Assembly (NCBI GenBank): GCA_023333565.1
Contig: JAJKFH010004053.1
Location: forward strand, 930,001-994,000
From: Puffinus mauretanicus
Taxonomy: Eukaryota; Chordata; Aves; Procellariiformes; Procellariidae
DNA: 64,000 bases
Reading direction: 5' to 3'
Positions 23,341-34,530 of this stretch are shown one piece after another (the first letter of the stretch is position 1; the number at the start of each line of letters is the position of its first letter). Made by a program: the position numbers and the translations under genes. The notes under the pieces were generated by a model, which saw only the letters and a list, made by a program, of their open reading frames with translations, did not search any database and was not told the DNA's origin.

Positions 23341-24305
23341 TGCAGCCACCATAAGATGAGTCTCAGTAGCTGCTTAGTGGTGCAAAGCAACTTGCTCAGC
23401 AATATGCACTGTGAAATGAAAGGAGAATCTAAAAAACCATTTCACTTGAATGGGAATTTATCCAGGACATGAGAATTAATGCTGAAGTTAACAATCCTAG
23501 TCTTAGGAGGAGTGCCACAGAAATTTTAATAAGCATCAAGAACATTCTGGGTTTCTATCTTACCTGGGAGAGATACCAGTGCTGCAACAATAACCCACTG
23601 ATCTTGAGGGGATCCACCTGAGGGACCCCATTGACCTTGCCTAAATCTAGCTCATTTTATCTGTAAAAGCTCAGAGAACACCAGGCCAGGTGGCTCGGGG
23701 AAACAGATGGGTGTATTTACATGTACATTGTGTGTATTCTTCCAGACAAGATGCAAAGTTACAGAATGTGTTATGCATTTCAGATATGTTTAGGGAAGAA
23801 CAAAAACCAGATGGATAGCCACCTGAACTTACTGGCAAAAAAAGGCAAAAAAACCTTTGACTTAAATGAATCCAGGATTTAAATAAACTTCTTGGTGATT
23901 TCCGCTCTTATTTAGGAAACACTTACTTGCCCAATCTTAAACACACTGGCTTTTTAAACAAAGCTCCCTTTGACTTCTTTGGCATCATGATTTGGCCATA
24001 CAGTTTTGCTAATTTGGGTGATTCCCATTTTAACTCACTAAGCTATTCCTTTGAACCTCACCTGTCTGTCTCTATTAGACATAATTGGCAAGTGTACAAT
24101 AAACAGGATGCATAAAAGCTGATACTTGAATTCAGCAGTCTGTAATTAGATTAAGCTACATCCTACTCTGAAAAAAAAATTGATTATGTAGCAGCCTGCA
24201 ATTTTCCTGAAATTTCTGTGTGGGCTGTACTACTTATGCTCACTACAAAAGATGCAGCAGCATCTGAGCATATAAAGTCTGCCACCTGTAGCTGACTGGG
24301 AAGTG
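23341..24305. other. Unique non-coding DNA, nothing recognised
   Basis: No frame above about 62 codons, no repeat landmark and no RNA gene seen. Confidence 0.5.
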
Positions 24306-24415
24306 TTTTCCTTTTCTTTTCCTTTTTCTTTTCCCTCTTCCTCTTCTCCTTCTCTTTTATCCTTTTATTTCCCCTTTTTTCTTTCTTTCACTTTCTCTTT
24401 CTTCTCTTTCATCTT
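24306..24415. repeat. 110-nt polypyrimidine tract
   Basis: The plus strand is pure C/T for 53 nt (24306-24358). It then continues to 24415 with only four purines, all A (24359, 24367, 24390, 24411). The units are irregular TTTTC, CTTCC and CTTT words, so this is a low-complexity tract, not a microsatellite of one unit. Long polypurine/polypyrimidine tracts can adopt triplex (H-DNA) structure. There is no nearby exon that would make it a splice-acceptor tract. Confidence 0.92.
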
Positions 24416-24859
24416 AAAGCCATATTATTATAATGGCAGATTGACAAGAAGCAGACATATTTATCATCCAGAGTAAAAATTTTGACTGTACATTGTCATG
24501 CTATTCTAATACGTTAAAGTATACCTCTTATATAAGCAAAATGTGAAAAAAATAGGCTGTGTACATTTTTTAATCTAATATTTATTATTGAAACTCTAAA
24601 GAAACACTGTTGAAGCCACAGTGTTAAGTAGGAATGAGTCTATTTCTCTTTTTGATCTTGCTGCTGGACCACAGACTGTAGAATTTAGAAGCAGAGGCTA
24701 AAATGAAGTGAGGGAATTAAATTGGTGGAGAAAATGGGGAGGAGAAAGAGATTGAGCCTCTATGTTCATAACCCCATCAGTCCATCAGTGGATCTGCAGT
24801 ACTTTCATTATACCTGCTACATTTTCAGTCATATCTGGCAAATGCATAAGACTTAATCC
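24416..24859. other. Non-coding AT-rich DNA, nothing recognised
   Basis: No frame, repeat or RNA feature could be supported in this stretch. Confidence 0.5.
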
Positions 24860-25259
24860 CCTCTTTTTAGTCCTTACATCAACACTCTCTCTAAAATTTA
24901 CTGATCCTTCCTGAATAATGTTTCTCAGCTTCAGATTTTCTTATCCATTTCCAGAGTTAAACCACATCAAGGGGCTCTGATCACCTCCCCTCTCAGTTGC
25001 TGCAGCCTCCTCTTCCCTTGACAAAAGCAGTCTTGCCCCAGCACTACAGCGAAGATCTCTCTCTGGGTCTGTCGCATTGACCATGCAGACCCTCCCTTTG
25101 ATTCCCTCCACATGCTTTCCCTTCTGTATATCAAATATAAGCTGCTTGCCTTCACTTTCAAGGATTTTTATGGCCTGTTCCCATTGTCATCTCTCATTGT
25201 GACAAACTGAACTACCACATAGGTGGAAAAACTGCCAAGCAGCTGGCTCCAATTAGCCA
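24860..25259. repeat. Possible decayed ancient repeat
   Basis: This segment differs in texture from its surroundings. It has long runs of CT-rich words and a plus-strand segment near 25140-25195 (TTCACTTTCAAGGATTTTTA onward) whose style resembles the C-terminal coding part of old LINE-type elements. No frame is intact. I cannot name a family, and the resemblance is an impression only. Confidence 0.25.
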
Positions 25260-25860
25260 CCTATATTTTCAAGAGCTGGTGGGAGCGAGGAGAGATCTAA
25301 GCGCCATATAATCAGACCCAGCTCATTCTGAGAAGGCCTCCTATGGTGAAGAAGGGTAGATGTTGAAGGCGTATCAAAACGAAAACAACTCAGGAAAAGG
25401 AGGAAGGACGAAAGGCACCATCTCAGTGAAGAAAAAAAAAAAGAAGGAACTGGAAATGAAAGTAATTGGGGACCCAACAGTCCCGCAACTGAGTGCAATG
25501 CAACGCAGCGACGAGTCACAGATGAAAAGTGCTTGAGAACTGTTTGCCACAGCTCTCCTCCCATCGCATGGCTGAGCCTGTGTTTGAACGGACTTGACCT
25601 GGGTGTGACACTTCTGGGGAGAGCACTGCATGGGCCTGACTGTCAGTCTGCCTGAAAATCTACTGCGTGTGTGCGGGTCAATTACAGTTACACGCTTTAC
25701 GTAGTGGACGGGTACCTCCATGGGACGCAAAGTATGAACAAATCCTTGCCCAGGGATCACCAAATCTGAGCACCTGCTTTGCGTGCACACTATTATCTTC
25801 CAGAACAACTCGTGCAGGATGAATTGGGCTCCTGATTGTCTGTGCTCAGGAGTACCCGCC
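25260..25860. other. CpG-dense patch in otherwise CpG-poor DNA
   Basis: I count about 20 CpG dinucleotides in these 600 bp, several times the density of the surrounding AT-rich DNA. Overlapping minus-strand frames of 144 codons (25374-25808) and 103 codons (25253-25564) run through it. Neither translation resembles a known protein, and both include a phenylalanine or serine run read from an A-rich stretch at about 25430-25445. The patch could be a small CpG island (an orphan promoter or enhancer), an old retrocopy, or a recent repeat not yet CpG-depleted. It lies directly beside possible repeat DNA. Confidence 0.45.
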
Positions 25861-26660
25861 TTTAAATATCTGAAAACTTCCTTTTCTCTTCACTTAACAG
25901 CCTCTGTAAAGAAATTGCAAGTGTGCTTACAGACAACCCTTGATTGGGCTGTTTATCCTTATGAAGGCCACAAAAGCTTAGTTTAGTCAAACTATGTTAG
26001 CAAGTGTCTTTTTTAGTAGAATGTAATAGTCATTTGGGATTTATGGCTTAACATCTTGCCCTTTCGTTCTTTGCAAGGATTCTTAAGGATGCCTGTAATC
26101 AAAGATCTCTCTCTGTAAGTCCTTGTAATAAATCTTTCATCCCACTTGCTAGATGTTTCATTCTCTTGCACCTTGTGTTCAGTATTTAATTATCTTTTGT
26201 TGTTAAAGGACATGAATAAAGACAAAAGCAGAAAGCAGGACTCACTGCATCCTTCCATTGTGAAGGTCTTTTCATACTAGGTTGGCTAAAGTCATTCAAC
26301 CTCTTCTACCATTTCTTGTTTTCAGTACAGGGTGACATTAGGTATTTTGCTTTTGGACAAGGGGAAGGAATAATGTTTGCATAAAGGCTCCTTTTCTGGG
26401 CTGGACTCAAAAGTTTAGCAAATTAATCTGCATCGCTTACTACAAGGGTGAATTTTTCCATTGAACTTGGCACTTACACATTCTTTGGCTACTCACTTTA
26501 AAGCCTTCAGACACTGTCAGGCTGCTGGGTCCCTCAACCCCTCTGCTGTACTCCCAAAACTGAAATAAACTTTTATGATGCTCATTTTAGCAGTTGGAGA
26601 GACATCATTTACTTTTCTCTGTCAGGTGCAGGGTGGAGTTTAGGACCACATAGAGCTTCG
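25861..26660. other. Non-coding DNA, nothing recognised
   Basis: No frame of note and no repeat landmark. Confidence 0.5.
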
Positions 26661-26685
26661 TTCCTTCCTTCCTTCCTTCCTTCCT
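26661..26685. repeat. (TTCC)n microsatellite, about six units
   Basis: Six consecutive TTCC units. A short tetranucleotide repeat without gene context. Confidence 0.95.
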
Positions 26686-28439
26686 GTGAAGAAGGCCACG
26701 GAAATGCCTGAAAATTCATATAGGTGATTTTATCCAGGTCCCTCACAGTATGTTTTTAACCTTATACAGATGTCCTAAAGTCTCTGTTCAGTTGAGGATA
26801 CTGTAGAGCACATGGGCTTTTGTGTGAATTCCCAGCTGCCCAAGGTCCTTTGATTACCCTTCTGAGAGACAGTTTCCACAGTCCCTGCTCACTGTTACAC
26901 AAACATGTGTTTGCATCGAACTAACTTTGATATGTACGATTTTTCAGGACTGAGTCAAGTAGGGAAGTTCAGATAAACAAAAGTTTTCCAAAAGAATTTT
27001 CTTCAGCTAGTATTTAAAATGTTCTTAGAAATACTCTCTTTTTCTCTATTGAAAAACTTTAACCTTCAATCTCATTTTAAAAATGTCATGTGTATTTCAT
27101 GTAGAAAACTAACGATAACCATTACTATAGAAGTCAAGTTGCTTTATTTTAAAACATTGCTTTAATTTTTAGAACTCTCACTATGAAAAGAAATGCCATG
27201 TGTAAAAAAATATAACTGTTCATCTATCACTATCCTTAATATGCTATCAAGGATGTCTCTTTAACCTTAATAGTTCTTCACTGAAACATTCAATTTCCTG
27301 TTCTCTGTTCTCACAGTGCTTCTGTCTTTGCTCGAAAACTGAGTTCTTTTTAACATTGAAATTGCCTGAAATGCAATTGTAAAACAGATGATTATAAAGT
27401 TTTTACATATGGATGGAAAGTCAATATATTCTGTCGGAGAGCAGTGTGCTCTGTTTTCAATTTTTTCAAAGAGAATTTTTTAGCAGCTTTATCAAACATT
27501 GACAAACTGCTATATTTATTATTTATATAATGGCTTTAATGAATGAACCGTAGATCACACTTAATCGTGATGTCAAAAAATGGCAAGAACTGAAAAACTC
27601 ATATACGGTGAATTATTTGACCTTTTGTAATTAGAGAAGGAAGCACAACACAGGTGTCTTCCTGTAGTTAGCAATAATACTCCTGAGAAAGTATCTACAT
27701 TGCAAGTTACAATGTGTTTCTACTCAAAAACAGTTCAAGTAAAGTGGAAACACAACTTCACAGCACAGTCCTTACTCAAAGTGTAGTTTGGTGTTTATAA
27801 TCACTAGCATACCAACCGATGGGCCATGTTGTGTTTGATGTTGGTACAGACAATATAATTGGCCTCTGTAGGGTTTAGCTAACAGGAGAGAGAAAAACTA
27901 AATGCACAGCTTAACACATTGCCTGTCAGGTCAGGGTATGGATGATTATGTTTGTTAGGCACAAAGTGAAAACCATCAGAAGGTGAAAGAGTAGAAATGC
28001 CACTAACCGCTTAAAAAAGAGCAGTTATCAGTAATTAGCAGGGCTGTTTTCCTTTTGCCCTTTCTTAGCTCAGTTTTCTTACTCTTTCCTGCAACCATCA
28101 AGAAGTTCATTAGCCTCAACTAAACTTTCTTTTGGATGATGCTTACTTCATAATTCATGCATTATGTCTTAGTTATCCAAACACAACATTGCTTTTGGTA
28201 AACAAGGTGCCTGTTTTTTACATTGGATTTTAAAGCAAAAATAGTATTTTTGATATCTGACTGTATTCTGACTTACAGTTTTTTCAGAGATGCTACATGC
28301 CTCTGATCCACCTTTTCTCTCTGAATGCAACAGGTTTCAGGCTTGAGCTGTTGACTGTTTTGGGAAGGAGCCCTGCATCTCAAAGTTGCCATTTGTAGAA
28401 GTTCCCTATATCTCACCATTTGGGGTAGAACAGCCCTTC
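26686..28439. other. Unique AT-rich non-coding DNA, no gene seen
   Basis: No ATG-initiated frame above 60 codons lies in this stretch. It is strongly AT-rich between about 27000 and 27620. No repeat landmark was recognised. Confidence 0.55.
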
Positions 28440-28690
28440 ACCCACCTTGTCTGCCCTCTTTGGGATTTTATAAATCTTTCCCTTGTCTCCCCTCAGGCAT
28501 CTTCCCTCCAACTCCAACCTATTTAACCTTTGCACACAAAACAGCTGCCCCATCTCCTCAATCATTTTAGTTGTACTTCTCTGCCCTTTCTAACAACAGT
28601 CTGTCTTCTCAGAGATGTGGAGACTGAAACTGCCCACAGTACAGTTAACAACTGATTTAATCCTCAGTTCTTAACTATTGATTTAATCTT
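28440..28690 (-). mobile_element. Old, diverged CR1-type LINE 3' fragment
   Basis: Read on the plus strand, the words TTTGGGATTTTATAAATC, CTTGTCTCCCCTCAGGCATC, CCCCATCTCCTCAATCATTT and TAGTTGTACTTCTCTGCCC come in the order found in the reverse complement of older CR1 3' regions. The copy is therefore on the minus strand. It is more diverged than the CR1 at 61408-62030 and has no intact frame. Both ends are approximate. The family rank (CR1 or a close L3-like relative) is by recognition only. Confidence 0.65.
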
Positions 28691-31600
28691 CCGTATAGAA
28701 TCCTGGTAGTTTAAAGTATGGATTTTCTTGAGTGTGACTGGTATAATATGTTATGTTAATGATTAGATCACTTAAATCAGTGCTTTGAAAACAGCCATTT
28801 TTTTAACAGCTGCATTATCCTTTGACCAGCAAGGTGCCCTGGAAGTCGAGCACAGTGAAACTCAGCATTGCTACACCTAGCCCTTGCCTGGGAGCCTGAC
28901 TCCGAGGATGCAAACCTGATGTAGATACCTATGAACCTCTGTAGTACCTAGCAAGATGTGGATGCCTCAAAATGGGATTTACAATAGGCAGCATACTGAC
29001 ACTTCACCAGCAGCAGGTACAAGTGAAGAAAGGTTCAGTCTCATCTGGATTTTGGCCAATATCTTGAAGACAGGACTGGCATTTTGAAATTTCCTCCCCA
29101 TATTCCCAGATTGTCCCAGGTTCCTTTCTCCCTAAAAATGCTTCTGATAGATGAGACAATGATTTTCATCTCCTTTTTAATGTACAAACCTGTAGCCCAA
29201 AGACAAGAGTCAACAAACGGGAGAGAGGTAGCCCTGGTGTTTCATTCTCTGTGCTCTGGTCTCGCTGGTGGAACACAGGGCAAAAAAGCGGAGACTTGCA
29301 AAAACAGTGCACCAGGTACTGCGCCTATCCCTGCTGCCGCTGCTCCGGCAAGGCTTCCGTGTGAACCCACTATTGGACCCAAAGTAGTGCAAAAGAAAGG
29401 GATTTATTTCTCCTGTTTGCTTGGTAATAAAAGGCGTAAGTAGCATACCAAACATCCCCCTGCTCCTTCGGGAGTTGCAGAGACTTTAATCATCCACAAA
29501 CTCTCCCAGAACACTTTTTCCCCCTCCTCTCTCTTAGACGCCTTGAAAGCCTTGTCATGAGCAGAGTAGAAAATGGGGCATAGATTAGATTAAATGTTTC
29601 CATCTGGAGGGAATGTAGCTGTAAATTAGTGGACTCAAAGAAAGTAGTTAAATGCGCATAAAATAAAGCCCTCCCAAAACACAGTGCTGCTAATGCCATG
29701 ACATTTAGTTATGTGTTCACAGACAGACTCTAACCACTGTCAGCGGTGAAGGTAGGCATTTGGCTTTACTGGAAAGTGTGAAGTACCTGCTTGTAGAAGA
29801 TATCAGTTACCAAAGGGGAGCAGTTCTTTTCAATGTGTGTATAATTGCTGTTACCGATTTCAAAGCTTTGGAGTATTAAGTAGCTGACATTTTATATTGG
29901 ACTTATGTGCGACATATGAGTTACTGTGTGTTTACGTAACCGGCATGGTTTAAAAAATGATACTTAAGTGTTAGACTCCTAGTGCTGCCCTAAAAAAACT
30001 GGTGGGTTTGGTTTTTTTTTTTAAGTTTACAAAGCAACACACATACACAAAATGACACTGAAAGGGTTTGCTTAAGCTGGAGACGAGGACAAATCCCTAA
30101 AGAACATCTAATGACTCAATTGGTTATGAATATAACTGGCCAGATATTGTTTTACAAAACATTTTTACTAGAAAACGCTACTTCATAGTACCAAATCAGC
30201 CACAGAGGAGACAGATTTTCATGGTTTTTAACCGTATATTCATATAAAAAAATAGAAGTTATTAGTGCTGCACATCCAACATTTACAAAAAACAGTGTCA
30301 GGATTTCTATAATTAAATTAACTCTGTAATTAAATTAAATTAAAGCTGTAAGTATATACATATATACATAGAAAAGAAAAAAAAACCCGGGAGAGAGAAC
30401 AGTCAAAATTTAAGCAAAATATTAAATTATAGGAGATTAACCTAGAAAAATGTGAAGATGCATTTGTCTGTTTAGTGAGCTGAAGTGACTCACTGAAGGA
30501 TGATTTTCTGACCCTGCAGACTGGAAGGTGTGAGAGCAGGAAAGGCTTTCTCCTGGTAGCAATGAGCTTTTAGGTCTGCTCAGTTATCTGCAGATACGTC
30601 ACCCCACATTCCTGCATGGAGCGAGAGCAAGAGAGGTGTCTTCACATGTGCTCTCACTTCGTATACATCCTGGTTTGGAAAGCAGAGCTTTGACCCAACG
30701 TGTCCATTGACATGGGCATTTTTTTGTGCATGAATAAGTGTTATGAGTTGAGGCCTTCTGTGCTTAAACAAAAATGTATGTAGTAGACCTATGCAGGATA
30801 TTCAGAGAGGAATTTGCAATTATGTGATGAATGCTGTTAGTAGTCTGCTAGCTTCTGGTCTTCTAGTTGCTGTTGTCATTTCAGCAAGAAGGCACCTGAC
30901 TGATGATACATTTTCAGGGCACAGGGCAGATCTAGCTCACCTCTGCTGGGAGGGAGAGGTCCAGCTCCCCACCCCGCTGCCTGCCTGTATGTTCCTGCAT
31001 GTCAGCCTGAGCTGGTTCAGGCACTTGTCAGGCCTCATCAGAGCAGATTCAACTCACCAACCTGGCAGAAAAGGAACTCGGGTGGATAAAAAAAAAAAAA
31101 AGGTAGTTTTCCATTGTGTTAGTGGTTGTGATGAACTGGTTGAAACCTGATGAGCACAAGTGAGAGGGACCTGTCGGAGAGTGGGTCTGGGAAAGGCAGG
31201 CAAGGGAGGAGGGAGTGAGGTCTTCCCTTGTGGCAGGAGGGCACCATTAGATGGGGTCAACTGCACCTGAAATGATGCCCTGGTGGGTCTGTGAGATGGC
31301 TAAACTGATGTGGCATTTTAATGTTACAGACAGAAATTGTCTCCCAGCTCCCTGCTTTCACTAGGTCCTGCTGTACTTTTTTTGTTAGTTCTGATGCTCA
31401 CCTGACCCTTGGAAGCTGCTTCAGCTTACTTAGCTAGCAGGAAGCTCTTCAGTTTCTTTCTATATGCTGGAATACTTTCTGGCTGGTTTAGTGAATTGGA
31501 TGGGCTCAATGAGGTTTTGGGTGAGTGCTGTAGTCAGTGAAGGCAGGAGAGAGGCAGTCGGATGTCTTGTGGTACTTCATCACGTAACCCAAAAGCCAGT

Positions 31601-34139
31601 GATTATGAAGCTAGCAGAGTGAGGTGGGAAACGGAAGGACAACTAGCAAATGTGATCAGTTTTATGATATGGGGGTTGATTGTCATGCAGGTGTGTGATT
31701 CTTGGGGCCACCTTTCACTTTATGTTATTTCTTAGTGATTACTGATAGTTCTCTGTTTTGCATTTCCAGTCTTACGCGGTAGGCAAGGCGTTATGTCTCA
31801 TTGTCTTTTGCACAGCTAAGGGTACATTAATTTTCAGCTACCTGATAATAATAATAATGTAAAATTCTGCAGAGATTTTGTGCCTTATTCATTTCTTGAG
31901 CATGATTTGACAACTTGTGAAGTGGGAGTCAAGTACTGGCAGGGCTGAGAAATCCTAGGACAGCAGCAGAGAACCAAAGAAAATTCAGAAGCAGCCTGTA
32001 GCAACCTGAGAACAAGAGTACGTGAAATCATCTGGCATATTCGGATGCATTTCTGTGGCATTTATGTCTAAGATAGGACTCAATTTGCTGTGCTGAATTT
32101 GGAGGAGGGTGTATGTGCTAAAGAGGTTCAGGGCTATTCCATCTTAATTTGGCAGCAGGAGGTGGGTTGAGATCATGCTTAATGTGAACTCTCCTTGCAA
32201 TGGAAGCCAGTCCATCCCAAGTGAGATGGAGGAGATCTCCCCCTAGAGCTCTTTCAAAAAGTTTACCCCACGCTTCTGATGGTACTAGAAACAGATGCAT
32301 TTAGAAAAACTGGTTTACAAGGGCTTAAGTGGTGGCAGAAAGCAAATGTTAGGACTGGAACCTATTGTGTTTAAATCTGTATAGATTTCTTCTGAGAAAT
32401 GAATATTTCTATGGCACTCTTCCTCCTGCTTCATTTCCAGATTTTTTGCACACTTAACAAAGGGACTAATAAATAATTATTGTGAAGTTTCAGAGACATA
32501 ACAGGCTTTTTGGAAGCTCACATAGGAATCAGATCTACACTGAAATAGAGACTTCACATCTTCTTTTCCCCTCATCTTTGTAAAGTAGAATTACTTTAAG
32601 TAATACAAGAAATTAGGAAAAACCCTTAAATGACTGGAAAAATTGTAGGGGGACTCTGTAAGTTAGAACACATTGCAATTAACAACAAAACCTGCAACAG
32701 GGCTAAACGCTGGTGATGGCACTTGTGCTGGTGTAATTTCCACTAACAGCCTGGTTCTTAATACAAACATAATCCAGAAGAAAAATCCTCTTCATGACTG
32801 AGATTGCCTTCCTGTATAGGCTTTGCTTGTGCTTATTTTCTTATGAGCAGAGGGAAGGCCGCTATGATGATTTTTCTTGTATTTCCAGTGCTGATGCAGA
32901 TGAGGTTCAGTTCTGCTTCTTTTGTAGGAACTGGTGGGTATACAAAGAAACGTATGTTTTAAAATGTACCCAGGCCACTTACAGCCTTAAGGTCTACTGA
33001 CATTTGATGGCTGTACCTGTGCTTCAGGTGGGGTGCACTTAATGGTGTGTACCACTATCCTATCTCCTAGATTGTCTGGTGTCAGGGACTTATTGGAGTA
33101 CAGCTTGACTCTTCTCCAAGAAAATACAGGGAATGGGAGTAGAGAGAGTGGGCAGTGGGAGAATAGTTTGTTACCAGGTTTCAGTGCAATGCGCAAATGA
33201 AATATAGCTACTGTGCAGATTCAGAAACAGTATATCATATATTCACAGTGTGCTTATTTATGTTTCTTTGAGGGTCTGCTATTAATCCTAAAATTCCCTC
33301 TTTTCTGATATTGGTTTAAACTTTAGGGTGAAGTGGAAGCTGCAATTCTGAGCTCCATCCAGGGTGATGAAAGCAGGAGAAAATGTGCTGCAACTGTAGA
33401 GATTTTTTTGTTGTTCACTCTCAGCTATTAACTGATCAGCTCAGAACCATGCCCTTGCGCAAAGCAATGGCATCGACAGCAAGCTATTAGCTCTCTGCAC
33501 CTCGGGCACAAGGGGAAAGAGAGAAAAATGTAGAAAAGCATTTTCAACAGACCAGGAGATAACAGACAATCAGACTTGCTATGTGCATACAGATTTTCGC
33601 TGGAAATCCTCGGTGTTTCACTTGACTTGTGTGTGTAGGGCATGCACAAACATGAAGCAAATCTCCTGATAAAAAGGCTGAGAATGGTATATATGACATT
33701 TTTGCAATAAGTAATGGAAAGATAACACTTGAAAAAATATTTAATTGAGGTTTCACATTATGATTTCTCTGATGACAAACCTAGTTTAAGAAGGTCCTAG
33801 TCCCTTCTGTTTGCAGCTGTTTTCCTCTCTTCTGCCCCTCATAAATCACTGTCTCCTTTGCTGTGCCAATGCAACTGTTTATACAGTTTTTTCTCTGGAA
33901 AGTATGAGTCATATTATCTAGAGCTCCTACACTCTCCTGTTTTTAACCCTGAATCCTTTTTCACTGCTCTGGTTTATAGCAAACCCCCACAACGAAGTGA
34001 ATCCCATGATGAAGGATTAGGTTGCTTGTTACTGCTCAACCTAACTAAACCTACTGCTAAGGAACTTTGTGCTTTGTCTCTGCTTTTGCACTTTTGACCA
34101 AATAACTAATTCTGGGAGGTAAACCAGCAGGAAAAATAA
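28691..34139. other. Unique non-coding DNA with local GC-richer patches, no gene seen
   Basis: The largest frames are 119 codons (29084-29443 plus and 30791-31150 plus), both unrecognised and overlapped by frames on the other strand. The segment 29210-29500 carries several CpG and GC-rich words (GCTGCCGCTGCTCCGGC) and may be a small regulatory patch. An A14 run lies at 31088-31101 and a short AAT run near 31847. No transposon landmark was found. Confidence 0.5.
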
Positions 34140-34530
34140 CTTTCCAAACAACCAGCTCAAGGCACATCCTTCCCTGTTGGCTTGGGATCCTTGGCTGGCT
34201 CATGGCAGGGTCAGTGTAGGTGAAAGGGAAGAGGCAGGGGCCAGCGGGTGGGCTGAGAGGAGAAGAGAATCCCCTTGTGCCTGATCAGCTTAGCTATAAT
34301 GTGAAGCAGCTCCCATAGGGAGCAGTTGTGTGGCAGGTCAATGAGAAGAACTACCTTGAGATGGGTAAGCCAAGGAGGGGATGGGCAAAGTTTCCTGCTG
34401 GAAAACAGTGCTGTGAGCTACACCTTTGGTGTAAACCCCAAATGGGGTACTGCCCTGGGGATCACGTGCCATTCAGGTGTTACTGCTGGGTTAAGGTGGT
34501 CCCTGGCTACTTCCTTTATGTGCAGCAGCT
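34140..34530. other. GC-richer block, unassigned
   Basis: G-rich words (AGGCAGGGGCCAGCGGGTGG, CAAGGAGGGGATGGGC) stand out from the AT-rich surroundings. Overlapping plus-strand frames of 68 and 81 codons occur in two phases, which suggests composition, not coding. No protein family or repeat was recognised. Confidence 0.35.

Noticed and set aside
25374..25808. 144-codon minus-strand frame
   Set aside because: No recognisable family, contains a homopolymeric phenylalanine stretch from an A run, and overlaps another frame. The CpG-rich composition explains the lack of stops.
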